Source: Agarophyton chilense
Lineage: Eukaryota > Rhodophyta > Florideophyceae > Gracilariales > Gracilariaceae
Length of the DNA stretch: 64,000 nt
Assembly: GCA_030374765.1 (NCBI GenBank)
Contig: JARGXX010000075.1
Span: forward strand, 1,736,001-1,800,000
Direction: 5' to 3'
Shown: positions 33,550-45,600 of the stretch, one piece after another
How the letters are laid out: each line of letters opens with the position of its first letter
How positions within the stretch are numbered: position 1 is the first letter of the stretch
The notes under the pieces: model-generated
What the model saw: only the letters and a program-made list of their open reading frames with translations
Database searches by the model: none
What the model was told of the DNA's origin: nothing
Translations under genes and position numbers: made by a program

Positions 33550-35610
33550 TTTTAGGACATGAGAAGGTCTCGGTATGACTGCTGCTTGCACATGTGTAAG
33601 TTTTGTGTGGAGCTGACGGGTTTGAAGAAAAAACCGTTGAAGGAGATGTTTAAAGAGCCAGTAGAGGTGACGAAAGTGCAATTCCACCCATTGTAGTAGT
33701 ATGTGTTTCGGCGTACGGGTCAGCTGGAATGGCGACGACGAAGGTGATGTGGGCTTGCAAGATCTCGAAGAGGGTGTAGCTGGTGCCAGCGAAGCTCAAC
33801 AAGCAACTCAATGTTGAGCGTAGTGCTACTACGCCCACCAATGCTGGTATTCGATCTTCGAGCGCAACCGAGGCTGATGCGCCTACCGGAGGAGAAAAAT
33901 TGGTGAAGAAAAGTTCGAGGAAGCAGATGGCTAAGAAGATAGCTGCGGAAGAAGGTAATGAGGATGATGAAGATGACGAGGTGTATGTTTCGCAGAGCTT
34001 TTGGAATAGGCGTGTGAAGCAAGATGGAAATGGACAGGATTTGAATAAGGCCAGGTTAGAAGACCCTGTCCCAGAGTATTTGATAAGCTAGTTCCGGTCG
34101 ATAGGATCTTGGGATTTGCAGGAGTGTTTCAGTTGCCAGAACGTTCCCCTTCTTGGTGATTCCGAGCACGCAGAGGAGGAGAGTGCCAATTTTCGGGCAT
34201 TTGATGATCTGGTGCCGGCGCTACTAGAGCGTGGGTTGGAAAAAGCGAAAGAAGTAGGGGTGGAATGGGAGAAGACGTGGCTCGGATATGCGACGTAGCT
34301 GAAGAACAGATACCCGGAGGGATCTGAGGAGGCGATCAAGGACATGCATTCCTGGATGGATATGGGGTACTTGCAAAAACAACAACGTGGCCATCTGCTG
34401 AGATCGCACGACATAAGAGCTCTTCGTCATGCGGTGTTTTGGCAGGCGTCGTACGAAGAGCAGAGGGCGATGGCGGTTAGGAAGATAGTGGTGGGGAAGG
34501 AAGAGAAGGAACGATTATGGAAGGGGGCGATGACTGAAGAGTTTTGTGCTCTTGTGTACGAGGAGGGTAGAGGAACTGAAATTGCTTGGATTCTGTGCTA
34601 TGGAAGGGTTTGCGACGGATGGAGTAATTGTGAAGAAGCTGTGGGAGACAAGCGAATTGATGGATGGGGATGTAAGTGTGTGAATGCTGGAGTTCTTTGA
34701 GATCAGTTTTAGGCAGCAAGATGACTTCCGGAATCCGGAATACGAGCCTATTTGGGATGCAATCATCAAGGCTGGGGAGGAGCAGAGCCCCTCGGATAGT
34801 AGGATGGGGCTTGAAAGATATAGAACGATGATGAGGGGGAAAGTAGACGACATGAAGTTGAAAGTGGATCGGAATGTGTGGGTGAAGAAGCGTGCGATGT
34901 TGGCTCCACGAGTGGGACGGATATGTGTGTGCGAGGGTTAGGAGGATAAACGAGTGGCGGTGATGAAGATGTACGCTCCAAATAATAGGGTAAGGGTGTT
35001 GTGTACTGGGAATAAATGCCCGCGGAAAGAGCTACATACTGACTTTCAGACGTTGACGAACCGTGACAAGATGGAGGGGAAGAACCCGGGCTATTACATG
35101 ATGGCAACTGGAAGGTAGTAGTTTCCAATGTGGGTGTGTGTAAGATCGCATAACCCTTACGCAAAGAGCAATGCGGAGTAGGAGTGGGTCGTGCAATGGA
35201 TGTATGTGAAAAAGTACACGATACCGCCGATGTCGATATTCGTCGTAAGGGGTGATGTCATTCATGCTGGAGTGGGAAGTGCGGACGGTGTCATGTCGGA
35301 TTAGAAGCTGTTTCCGTACCATATGTACGTGGTTCCGGAGAACCAGAACTTGCCTGATGGGGTGCAACTGAAAGCCAGGGTTTAGGAAGGACTTTACGTT
35401 TTGAGAGAGAATGGCGTGGATGAATAGGAAGGAGATGTGGCAGTAGATGATTAAGTCCGAGAGCCGAGAGGATGAGGAGGGAGTGATTGAGGTGGTAGAC
35501 GAATGAAAAGAAAAGGGAGATGAAGAGGGTGGGAGCTATAAACCTTTGAAAGGGGTGAATGCGGGGGATGATGAGGAGGGGAACTGCGTTGTTAAGTGAA
35601 GAGTGTTTTT
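33550..35610 (+). pseudogene. C-terminal remnants of the transposon B protein
   Basis: Frames are open in succession on plus with shifts between them. 33550-33690 is Cys-rich (CCLHMCKFCVELTGLKKK). 33783-34091 is Lys-rich with an acidic run (EEGNEDDEDDEVYVSQSFWN). 34116-34298 is ECFSCQNVPLLGDSEHAEEE. 34344-34700 is WMDMGYLQKQQRGHLLRSHD. 34684-34941 is FFEISFRQQDDFRNPEYEPI. A final acidic tail lies near 35460-35600. They look like one long protein fragmented by mutation, because neighbouring frames hand over without overlap. No transposase core is recognised. Confidence 0.4.
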
Positions 35611-36189
35611 ATTTATTGTTCACGTGGCCGTAAAGAATAAAGTCTGTTAGTGTTCTAGTGTAAGTGTTAGTGCTATTCGAAGGGAAGGAGGTGTCTGGTA
35701 CGTGATACTGAGTACACCCCGAATGCGGAAATGTAGCGCTTGAATTTGTAATCCAGTTCGTAGTTGACGGCAGCAGAGAATATGAAGACTGGGCTGAAGA
35801 GGGGGTTGGTGATTCGGGGAGGGGCGGCTGTGGAGGAGGTCAAGGAGGAGGGCTTGAAAAATTCCAGGAGGAAGTAAACGAAGAAAAACGGATACGACTC
35901 GTTTGAGCAATGGTCGAATGCAGAGAACGATGTCGCTGACGAATTGAGCCCGACGTAGAGACTTGAAGACAGTGGTGTAAGAGATGTAGAGAATCCGTTG
36001 GGGTTGGCGGGGGGTGTTGAGGAGGAGAAGTAGATGGTTGAAAGTATTCACGGCGTGGCAGTCGTTCCTGGAGACGGCCACGTAGCCGCCACACGGTTGG
36101 GAGTGCTTCGGAAGGGAAGAATGGTAGGGGTGTAGTGCCGATGGTGGGATGATTGAAGAGTTAATTGGTGGTTGTTAAAGGTAGATAAA

Positions 36190-36692
36190 CTAGAGTTTCA
36201 CTTCCATCGAATGAGATGAAAACTAGCGCTTCAGTGCACTTCCGTTCTGCATTCTTCTCTGCTAGTATTCGTGTGAATGCGTGAAGGTGTGGTATACGAA
36301 AAATCTGAATTAATTGCTTGCACATTGCCGATTCTTCATTTTTCGCAGATTTTTTGACGATTTTCTTTGCCCCCTACGCTTCTAGCACCTGTAACTAGCA
36401 TTCCGAGAACACCAAATTGCTGTGAGGGTGTTTGAGCCAGGCTTTTGTCATTCACATCTAGCGTTTGGCATCCAAACATAGGCGGTAAACTAGCAGGGCT
36501 TTTTCATTCGTTTCCCATTCATGATGTGCAGGATTTTGATATAGAATCGAAAGCAAAAACTAGCTGGCACTCAAAAAATTTAACAGAAATTACCTCTGCA
36601 TCCGCGATCCGTCATTTTTCGCAAATTTTTTGCCGGATATCTTCCCGCATACTAAACTAGCGGCTAATACTAGCTTTCCAAGAAAACAGACG
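36190..36692. repeat. CTAG-dense right subterminal region of transposon copy B
   Basis: At least ten CTAG words, for example near 36190, 36223, 36261, 36382, 36394, 36457, 36491, 36561, 36656 and 36670. It is homologous in reverse to 5944-6222 of copy A. Confidence 0.6.
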
Positions 36693-38140
36693 CGACTGTT
36701 GCGAGACATCAGGAGCTTTCCGCAGCAGAAGATGATGCACTTGCGCTGGTAGCTGGGCGATTAAATCATCCTGTTCCTGGAGCTCTCGCTTCATACTTCT
36801 GTTTTCCAAGAGTTGTTGTTCGTAAAACTTTTTTGTATTGCTCTTTATGATTGAATCTACCCCAAAAAACTCTGGGGTGGACACCGTGTTTTGCGGTGGT
36901 GGTGTGGGTCGGTCAAGCACTGCTACTTTTGAATTGACTTTAATGCGCGGAGCAGTAAGAGTTCCAGCCGTTTCGGTGACTGATTTCAAAGTTTCCGTCA
37001 GTCTGGAGGGGCTTAAGAGCGCAGGTAGTTGGCAGTCTGCCACGGGAAAGTGTTTAGTATCCAGTTGGTTTGTATCTTTTTGAATTACCGTAGCAGAAGG
37101 CTGTAAGAAGGATACGGCCTTCTTATTTCTTGAAGGTGTCGCTGATGTCTCCGAAGCTACTTTTGGCCGTGGAGTTAACTGCTGAGACGAGGTTGGTACC
37201 TTGCAGTCTTGCAGTAGTTGGTCCAGTTTTCCACCGATTGCAGCAAGTTGGCAGATGCGGCATTTAACGGCGAACCTGCCTGAGGATGTCCCATTTAGAG
37301 AAAGCAAGTTTGGTTTCTTGCAATGAGGGCAGTTGAGGTGTTCTTTCTTGCGAATGAACTCCCGAAAAGGAGTCCTCTTTTAGGGGCGGGGCGTGAGCAG
37401 CCACGAGTCGCAGGAGCCCTCGAAGACCAAGTGGTGGCCCTTCAGCATAATGCTGGTTAAAATTTCTCGACTTCTCAGATTCTTCTCGACCTCTGCACTT
37501 CTTGCTTCGCCGTCGTGCCCAGGATAAGGAGATTTCTCTGATGCTCTGAAGGATGACCCCCTTCGACCCGGAAACTCTCTCTTCCAGGTGCGGTACGTGT
37601 CTGTGTCCTACTGGGTTTTGACGTACTTCAAGACTCAACGTGTTGATCCATACGAGGCTTACAAGGGATGAAACTAACAGAAAGATATGTTTTCAGCAGT
37701 TGACCCCTTCTGGCCGCTTGCAGGAACGTTGCACGGTTCCCAGTGGCTTAAAAATCACTGAAGAAGAGGAAATTACTAAGGGCTGACAGTAGAGGTCGTC
37801 GACGGAGGCAACGGGGGAAAAAGGCGGAAGACGACGTTGACAGAGACGGTACCCACCTAGGGTAGGGAAATACGGCTAGTGGCTGATCGGTAAGTTCCAC
37901 AGACGCGGAACGCGACGCGCGAGTGGCGGCAGAGGAGGAAAATCTCCCGGTGTAAACTGATTGGCGAGTGAACACGTTCTTGCGGTGCACAAGCCCCCGA
38001 GGGGAAACGCATAAAGACGAGAGACGAGGGCGATCCAGCCGTGGATTGGCGATAGCTGGAGCACAAGGCGCCCGAGCGCCGCGGGGACAACGCGAGAAGG
38101 CGCGCAAGATGAGGGGGAATGTCCTAGTGAGTCGAACAAG
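36693..38140 (-). mobile_element. LINE copy 2, 5' portion (ORF1 and leader)
   Basis: Continuation of the element at 25912-28669 across the 8-kb insertion. Co-linear with 22204-23640. Confidence 0.7.
36695..37381 (-). pseudogene. LINE ORF1 with zinc ribbon-like motif (copy 2)
   Basis: The minus frame is open from a TAA at about 37381. It reads LNCPHCKKPNLLSLNG ... FAVKCRICQL (CX2C-X19-CX2C), then a Ser/Thr/Pro-rich segment, then a charged helix (SIIKSNTKKFYEQQLLENRS, MKRELQEQDDLIAQLPAQ) compatible with a coiled coil. It is cut at 36693 by the transposon, so the C-terminus lies at 28669. No ATG is found before the zinc motif. It is the more complete of the two ORF1 copies. Confidence 0.6.
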
Positions 38141-38154
38141 TGACCACAGCCTGG

Positions 38155-38765
38155 GACACATTTTTGATGGGAGTTAGGCTGGGGCGTTACATCTCCTTAA
38201 AGACCACAAAGGTGCCCAAAGATCAGCTCAGTGAGAACAGAAATCTCAGGTAGGACAAACGAGTAGAAGCTCGTTTGATTTCGATGTTCAGTGTGAGGTG
38301 GCAACGCGAAAGCGTGGCCTATCAATCCTTTCACGATTCGATATTTGAATCTAGACGTGTCAAAAAAGATACCACAGGGATAACTGTCTTGTGGCGGGCA
38401 AGCGTTCATAGCGACCTCGCTTTTTGATCCTTCAATGTCGGCTCTTCCAATAATTGCGTGGCAGAATGCGCGAAGTGTCGGATTTTTCGCCCGCCAACAG
38501 GGAACGTGAGCCGGGTTTAGACCGTCGTGAGACAAGTTAGTTTTGTCCTACCGATAAGTTGTTATCGGGACAGTAATTTAAAGCAGTACGATAAGAACGC
38601 CTAATTTAGACCTCTAGAACATGCAGCTGCAGTAGCCCGCAATGCTGCGACGCTTCCATCTGAACGATTAGAAAGGCTGAGAGTGTCTAAGCCTGGATCG
38701 GTTCTGCTCAACGATGACTTGTTTTTTTACTGAACGAGTCGGCTTTGTCCGTATATTCCTTCCTG
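38155..38765 (+). rRNA. LSU (28S) rRNA 3' fragment, diverged copy 3
   Basis: Near-duplicate of 23680-24287, with the same landmark order (GCGTGGCCTATCAATCC, ACCACAGGGATAACTG, GACCGTCGTGAGACAAG) and the same 3' truncation at CCTTCCTGTG. A few substitutions separate it from copy 2. It is part of the 5.3-kb block duplication. Confidence 0.85.
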
Positions 38766-40395
38766 TGGGAAGGATCAGCACTATACAAGAAATCCTTTGT
38801 CTGTTTTTACAGAAATAGAATATCTGGTAAATGACTGTAACTGGACCTGAATTTGTAAGCGCTTGAGTAGACATTGATATTAGGATTGGCTGACCATTTC
38901 CGTTGTCCTTTTTATCGATTTTCTTCTTTGATCTCAAGTTTTACTCTATAGAGAGGCATGCGTACGTGTTCGCAATTTTAAAAAATGTTTCTGTTCGGAC
39001 TTGAGTTTATATTACATGTACACCAAGAGCATCCAATATAAGCAGAGCTTTGTGGAGAGGTACAGCGTATGGGTTCTGGGTGTACATGCCCTTCTGGGAG
39101 GCGTATGGGAGTAGTAACCCTACCTGTCATACGTGTACAGATGAACTTGGCTGAATTTTTGCGTCGGGAGTCTACGTTCTGTGTGCGTGTGGTTTCTTGT
39201 TTCTCTTTCTCTCCCTCTCTTCTCTTTTTTCTTGACTTTTTTGAAGGGGGCTCCTTTTCGAGGGTCCCCTTCAAGGGCCCGAGGGAGGGATGGAGGACCG
39301 GCAAAAGAAAATGTTACGCAATTAGTGTAAATTGTGAGGTTTGTTTGGAACTCTAGCGTAAGCACATATTTTTTAAGGGCACTCTGCAAGTATACTGTGC
39401 ATTTGTTGCGAACAATATTGGTTATGCTGAAAATGGGACGGGTTGTGATGATTTTTTGGTAGGAGTCGAGAACTGTTTCAATCTATTGGAAAGGGAAAAT
39501 CGTGAAAAGCGGATCAAGTACTACAGAAAATTGACAAACTATTACCAGTTTATCAGTTTATGCCTAAATTGGTTCGGTATTATTGATTTAGTATCGCGAC
39601 TACATCAAAAACTGAGGAGGCGTTCTTGAAAAAGCCAAAATCCAAACCAGATAGTATTCTCGACAGAAAAACTACATGCATACTGGTTTTTTTATTTACT
39701 GAAAAGTTCTGTTCGGTTTTCACGATTTTCTGACAAGAACGTATCAATAACTAGTAGTTGCACTTTTGAAATATTGGGAAACTGTTAATGATCTTAAGAC
39801 AAACTAGAATAATCGTATTGGAGTACTAGAAAATTTAAAAAAACTGTTTATCCACACTACAAAAAAGAATTTAAAAACTGTGTTACGGACACAGCATAAT
39901 TTACAATCCATACATACAACCTCTTAAATAGCACTAGCACCCCCTTTTGCTTGACCCAGAACAACTCTCTAAGCAAAAACGCCTAGGCTACCCCCTGCCC
40001 CCCATTCTCGTCATTTCCCACTCCCGACACCCCCCCTCTTGAACCCCAAAACCCTGAACCCGGAACCCCTAACCTTTCCCTCCCCCTCCACTCTTCCCAA
40101 AAACCATTTAGGGTTGCCTTGTCCTGCAACGCCTCCCCCGCCACACAACCCCTAAGCCACGGTGCGAAAACCCATTTAGGGTTACCTGACTTTGTTTTTT
40201 TAACCCCCCCCCCCCCTGCCCTCTCTCTATATATATTTTTTCCCTTTCCCTTTTCCCTTATACACTTTACCCCTTACCCTTTTGTTTATAACATGGACAG
40301 ATGCCCCCCTACATGCTATATGGGTCGGACATAATAGTTTTATCTTCCCCCCTAGTTGTGGACAGTACACATATACCCCGTATGGACTTGTGTGT
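38766..40395 (+). repeat. rDNA-downstream spacer repeat, copy 3
   Basis: Closely matches 24288-25910, with the telomere-like C-rich tract at 40020-40080, TTTAGGGTT words and a C run near 40204. Confidence 0.65.
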
Positions 40396-41126
40396 TTTTC
40401 TTTATTGTTTGGACTGGACTTCAGTGATTTTTTTTATTGTTTGGACTGGACTTGAGAGTTTTTCTTTTCTTGTATGCTGACTTTTCATTTTTTTTCTTGT
40501 GAACTAGACTTTTGTGTAAGTGTGTGTGTGTTTTTTTTTTATGCTGACTTTTCGTTTTTCTCCCCCCTTACTCGCCTGGCTGTACAACAATTTTTTTTCC
40601 GTTTCGCACCTTTAGGATTTTATCTGATCGACATGACAGGCTTTTGCCTTGTTGATTGTTGTTTTCCGAATGTAGTACTGCCACGACAGTTTTTGCTTAC
40701 CAGTGGTTATTGAGGTGTCTTCCCATAGTGACCTTTGAGCTTTCCCCATGTTGATTTTGACTTTAGAGTTTTATAATTTTCTTGAGCCTTTTCTTTCTCC
40801 AAAACTGAATTATTAATTGTTTCAGATGTGCATACTATTACTGGTTTGCTTTTGCTTGAGTTTTGTGACGAGAGAATAGATAAGTATGGGTTTCATTTAT
40901 CCTAAGGTAGTTGCTTTGGTTTCACAAAAATCGGTTTCAGTTATTCAGTTTTTCAGAAAAACTGTTACATTAATATATTTTAGACATTAATCAATTCAGA
41001 AAACTATGGTTTTCTGACATTTTTCTCGTTTGAAAATCGGAATTCTGTTGCCCAACTGAAACGTTTCTCTTACAGTCCTATTCAAAAATATACGCACGGG
41101 CGTGTTTAGCACATATGTAAAGGTTC
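40396..41126. other. AT-rich spacer, no gene seen
   Basis: T-rich DNA with a short duplicated word (TTGTTTGGACTGGACTT at about 40404 and 40438). No coding region or known repeat is recognised. Confidence 0.5.
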
Positions 41127-42080
41127 TATATATATTACAGGTTGTAAGTGTGGGCTGGCGCTTGGTAAAACGCAGTTGTCAGTAGCGCTTGGTAATTACA
41201 TACACCAAGCGCCACGCGCTGCATTCGACGTATGTGCGATTTTGACCCCCTGGATGGAAAACGTTGTGCTGGAGAGCGCGTATGACACATTGGCACTCTC
41301 AAAAAATCGTGGCTAATTGTGCTCAGGCGCTTCGTTCGGGTAACGTAGCGCGCGACTTGCCAGATGTTGGGGCGCAGCACCCATTTTCGCAATATTTGCT
41401 TTTGAAAAAATCATAAATTTTACGCGCGCTGGGCTTTCTGCCAAATCCTGCGTTTGCACATGCGTTATTGTAACATTTTTGCTACACAACGTGGAGGCGT
41501 GCGTCGAGTGTGGCACTCAAAGGCGCTTGGTTTCAGCCACATCTCCGCTGCACAGTCGAGCTGTGTTGTAAGCTGGATAATGTGCGAAATTTTTATCAAA
41601 AGAAAGGGTTAGGGTATGCGTTTGCGCTTGGTTCTGTGGCGATTTCGTGGAGGCAGTTGGCACATTGTCAGGCGTTTTGTATGTGCGTTTTTGGGGTCGT
41701 GGACGCGGCTAAAAAAGGTGCGTTTGCGCTTGGTTCTAGGATGGTTTTCATATCCGGCAACACTGGGGGCCGATATTCGTTGGTATTGTCAAGTTCAATG
41801 TAGGTTGAGTGTGGTGAGTAGTAGGTCAGGCGAGTGCTAGCGCCACACTCTCAGCTAAAGAAGACGCGTGCAGTGCGTTTAGTGAGGTAGGGATGACGTA
41901 TGCTTAACGATGCCAGGTAGGGTCTTATGACGTTAAGGTTTGTCCAACAGTGCCATCTCCACAAAGCAGCTATTGGTCAGGGCCTACGGGAGTTTACGTT
42001 TTCGTACAGGAAACCATTGTGTACGGGCTTTTACAGGTTTCAGAGGTTTAGGAGTTTAGGGGTTTTAGGGGAAGCTTTAC
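41127..42080 (+). repeat. Subtelomeric module S (CTATATATATTACAGG start), partial copy
   Basis: Begins at the fixed boundary CTATATATATTACAGG and matches the first part of the 2005-bp units at 45601 and 47606, ending in TTTAGGGGTTTT-like DNA. It holds a TGGCGCTTGG/CCAAGCGCCA inverted repeat (41156-41165, 41205-41214). Confidence 0.75.
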
Positions 42081-45000
42081 CTGAATATATTGGTGTTTTG
42101 GCATGCTGAAAAATCAATGAATTTTTTGATGTCTGTGTCTGAGTTGAAAACAGGGCCGGCCAGACAAAAAATTGTAAAAATTATGCTGTGGCGCAGGTCA
42201 AGCAGCCAGACATGTATTTTGATTAAATCTACCGAATAGCAGGCCTCAGTACACCGCAAATGCAAGTCTGATCGAGACTAGAAAAGCGCGATAGAAGGTG
42301 CCAAAAATGGAGGTTGTCCGAGACAAAACGGGTGTCTGAGACAAAACGGGTGTCTGAGACACCACGGGTGTGTATGAACTTGTGACAGTTGCCATACCAA
42401 ACTCATCTCTGGGCACTGGACTACACGTTGCACGGGCATGTAACGCGGCTAAACACGTAGGAAGACGTGTGAGGGAGGATCTTAGAGAAATCCAAAGTGT
42501 ACAGTTGAACATGGTGGCCGCTAGATGATCTGATCTAATTTTCGAAAAGCTTCGGATTTGGGTGTGTTTGGGAGGGGTTTTACAATCTGAGAAAAGGTCT
42601 TTGCCGTGTGTGCGGTAGACGGCAGATGACTAGCTCGTGATTCACCGAACTGTGGACACGCACAAGTAGGGCTGAGGAGAGTGTGTTGGATGTGAATGAT
42701 GTGTAAGAGTGCTGAAGAGGGACCGAGTTGGACACAAAAACCGTGTGATGATTGGCGTTTTAGCATGCCGAAAAATGTTTGAATGACTTGCAGTCCCTTG
42801 AGAAAAGAGGTGGGTTTAGGGGAAGATGCACCATTACGGGGTTTTATATTTGCAGTAAGGAAAACAATCTTCAATATAATGGTGTTTTAGTAAGCTGAAA
42901 AGGCATTGAATTCTAAACCCCTGAATATATTGGTGTTTTGGCATGCTGAAAAATCAATGAATTTTTTGATGTCTGTGTCTGAGTTGAAAACAGGGCCGGC
43001 CAGACAAAAAATTGTAAAAATTATGCTGTGGCGCAGGTCAAGCAGCCAGACATGTATTTTGATTAAATCTACCGAATAGCAGGCCTCAGTACACCGCAAA
43101 TGCAAGTCTGATCGAGACTAGAAAAGCGCGATAGAAGGTGCCAAAAATGGAGGTTGTCCGAGACAAAACGGGTGTCCGAGACAAAACGGGTGTCTGAGAC
43201 ACCACGGGTGTGTATGAACTTGTGACAGTTGCCATACCAAACTCATCCCTGGGCACTGGACTACACGTTGCACGGGCATGTAACGCGGCTAAACACGTAG
43301 GAAGACGTGTGAGGGAGGATCTTAGAGAAATCCAAAGTGTACAGTTGAACATGGTGGCCGCTAGATGATCTGATCTAATTTTCGAAAAGCTTCGGATTTG
43401 GGTGTGTTTGGGAGGGGTTTTACAATCTGAGAAAAGGTCTTTGCCGTGTGTGCGGTAGACGGCAGATGACTAGCTCGTGATTCACCGAACTGTGGACACG
43501 CACAAGTAGGGCTGAGGAGAGTGTGTTGGATGTGAATGATGTGTAAGAGTGCTGAAGAGGGACCGAGTTGGACACAAAAACCGTGTGATGATTGGCGTTT
43601 TAGCATGCCGAAAAATGTTTGAATGACTTGCAGTCCCTTGAGAAAAAAGGTGGGTTTAGGGGAAGATGCACCATTACGGGGTTTTATATTTGCAGTAAGG
43701 AAAACAATCTTCAATATAATGGTGTTTTAGTAAGCTGAAAAGGCATTGAATTCTAAACCCCTGAATATATTGGTGTTTTGGCATGCTGAAAAATCAATGA
43801 ATTTTTTGATGTCTGTGTCTGAGTTGAAAACAGGGCCGGCCAGACAAAAAATTGTAAAAATTATGCTGTGGCGCAGGTCAAGCAGCCAGACATGTATTTT
43901 GATTAAATCTACCGAATAGCAGGCCTCAGTACACCGCAAATGCAAGTCTGATCGAGACTAGAAAAGCGCGATAGAAGGTGCCAAAAATGGAGGTTGTCCG
44001 AGACAAAACGGGTGTCTGAGACAAAACGGGTGTCTGAGACACCACGGGTGTGTATGAACTTGTGACAGTTGCCATACCAAACTCATCCCTGGGCACTGGA
44101 CTACACGTTGCACGGGCATGTAACGCGGCTAAACACGTAGGAAGACGTGTGAGGGAGGATCTTAGAGAAATCCAAAGTGTACAGTTGAACATGGTGGCCG
44201 CTAGATGATCTGATCTAATTTTCGAAAAGCTTCGGATGTGGGTGTGTTTGGGAGGGGTTTTACAATCTGAGAAAAGGTCTATATATATTACAGGTTGTAA
44301 GTGTGGGCTGGCGCTTGGTAAAACGCAGTTGTCAGTAGCGCTTGGTAATTACATACACCAAGCGCCACGCGCTGCATTCGACGTATGTGCGATTTTGACC
44401 CCCTGAATATATTGGTGTTTTGGCATGCTGAAAAATCAATGAATTTTTTGATGTCTGTGTCTGAGTTGAAAACAGGGCCGGCCAGACAAAAAATTGTAAA
44501 AATTATGCTGTGGCGCAGGTCAAGCAGCCAGACATGTATTTTGATTGAATCTACCGAATAGCAGGCCTCAGTACACCGCCAATGCAAGTCTGATCTAGAC
44601 TAGAAAAACGCGATAGAAGGTGCCAAAAATGGAGGTTGTCCGAGACAAAACGGGTGTCTGAGACAAAACGGGTGTCTGAGACACCACGGATGTGTATGAA
44701 CTTGTGACAGTTGCCATACCAAACTCATCTCTGGGCACTGGACTATACGTTGCACGGGCCTGAATATATTGGTGTTTTGGCATGCTGAAAAATCAATGAA
44801 TTTTTTGATGTCTGTGTCTGAGTTGAAAACAGGGCCGGCCAGACAAAAAATTGTAAAAATTATGCTGTGGCGCAGGTCAAGCAGCCAGACATGTATTTTG
44901 ATTAAATCTACCGAATAGCAGGCCTCAGTACACCGCAAATGCAAGTCTGATCGAGACTAGAAAAGCGCGATAGAAGGTGCCAAAAATGGAGGTTGTCCGA

Positions 45001-45600
45001 GACAAAACGGGTGTCCGAGACAAAACGGGTGTCTGAGACACCACGGGTGTGTATGAACTTGTGACAGTTGCCATACCAAACTCATCCCTGGGCACTGGAC
45101 TACACGTTGCACGGGCATGTAACGCGGCTAAACACGTAGGAAGACGTGTGAGGGAGGATCTTAGAGAAATCCAAAGTGTACAGTTGAACATGGTGGCCGC
45201 TAGATGATCTGATCTAATTTTCGAAAAGCTTCGGATTTGGGTGTGTTTGGGAGGGGTTTTACAATCTGAGAAAAGGTCTTTGCCGTGTGTGCGGTAGACG
45301 GCAGATGACTAGCTCGTGATTCACCGAACTGTGGACACGCACAAGTAGGGCTGAGGAGAGTGTGTTGGATGTGAATGATGTGTAAGAGTGCTGAAGAGGG
45401 ACCGAGTTGGACACAAAAACCGTGTGATGATTGGCGTTTTAGCATGCCGAAAAATGTTTGAATGACTTGCAGTCCCTTGAGAAAAGAGGTGGGTTTAGGG
45501 GAAGATGCACCATTACGGGGTTTTATATTTGCAGTAAGGAAAACAATCTTCAATATAATGGTGTTTTAGTAAGCTGAAAAGGCATTGAATTCTAAACCCC
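42081..45600 (+). repeat. 840-bp subtelomeric tandem repeat array with truncated units
   Basis: The CTGAATATATTGGTG start occurs at 42081, 42921, 43761, 44403 and 44760. The first two units are exactly 840 bp. The third is cut at 44279 by a 123-bp fragment of module S. The fourth is cut at 44759 after 357 bp. The fifth is a full 840 bp. Units contain a 17-bp GAGACAAAACGGGTGTC minirepeat. Open frames of 88 and 117 codons on minus recur only because the units are copies. Confidence 0.9.
44280..44402 (+). repeat. Module S fragment embedded in the 840-bp array
   Basis: The first 123 bp of module S, from TATATATATTACAGG to GATTTTGACCCCC, is placed between two truncated 840-bp units. Confidence 0.85.

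Larger units (their letters stand above)
28670..36692 (+). mobile_element. DNA transposon with CGTCTGT terminal inverted repeats, copy B (8.0 kb)
   Basis: Inserted into LINE copy 2. The left end CGTCTGTGTTTTCGGAAAGC and the reverse complement of the right end CGTCTGTTTTCTTGGAAAGC are imperfect inverted repeats that extend through AGCTAGTATT. CG flanks both ends (28668-28669, 36693-36694), while the uninterrupted LINE copy 1 has a single CG, giving a 2-bp target duplication. Subterminal regions are full of CTAG words. Internal plus-strand remnants (30608-35600) encode a ParB-like domain and other unrecognised protein, all broken by shifts and stops. The superfamily is not recognised. Confidence 0.85.

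Noticed and set aside
28670..36692. Classification as mariner, hAT, piggyBac or Helitron
   Set aside because: The 2-bp CG/AA duplications and CGTCTGT ends exclude TA, TTAA and 8-bp patterns, and inverted ends exclude Helitron; no DDE motif could be read with confidence.
37748..38161. 137-codon minus-strand gene before the 28S fragment
   Set aside because: Arg/Ser/Pro-rich frame that runs into 28S sequence; it breaks differently in the other copy at 23274-23633.
42246..45553. Families of 72-, 88- and 117-codon minus-strand genes
   Set aside because: They recur only because the 840-bp repeat recurs; no domain and no sign of coding selection.
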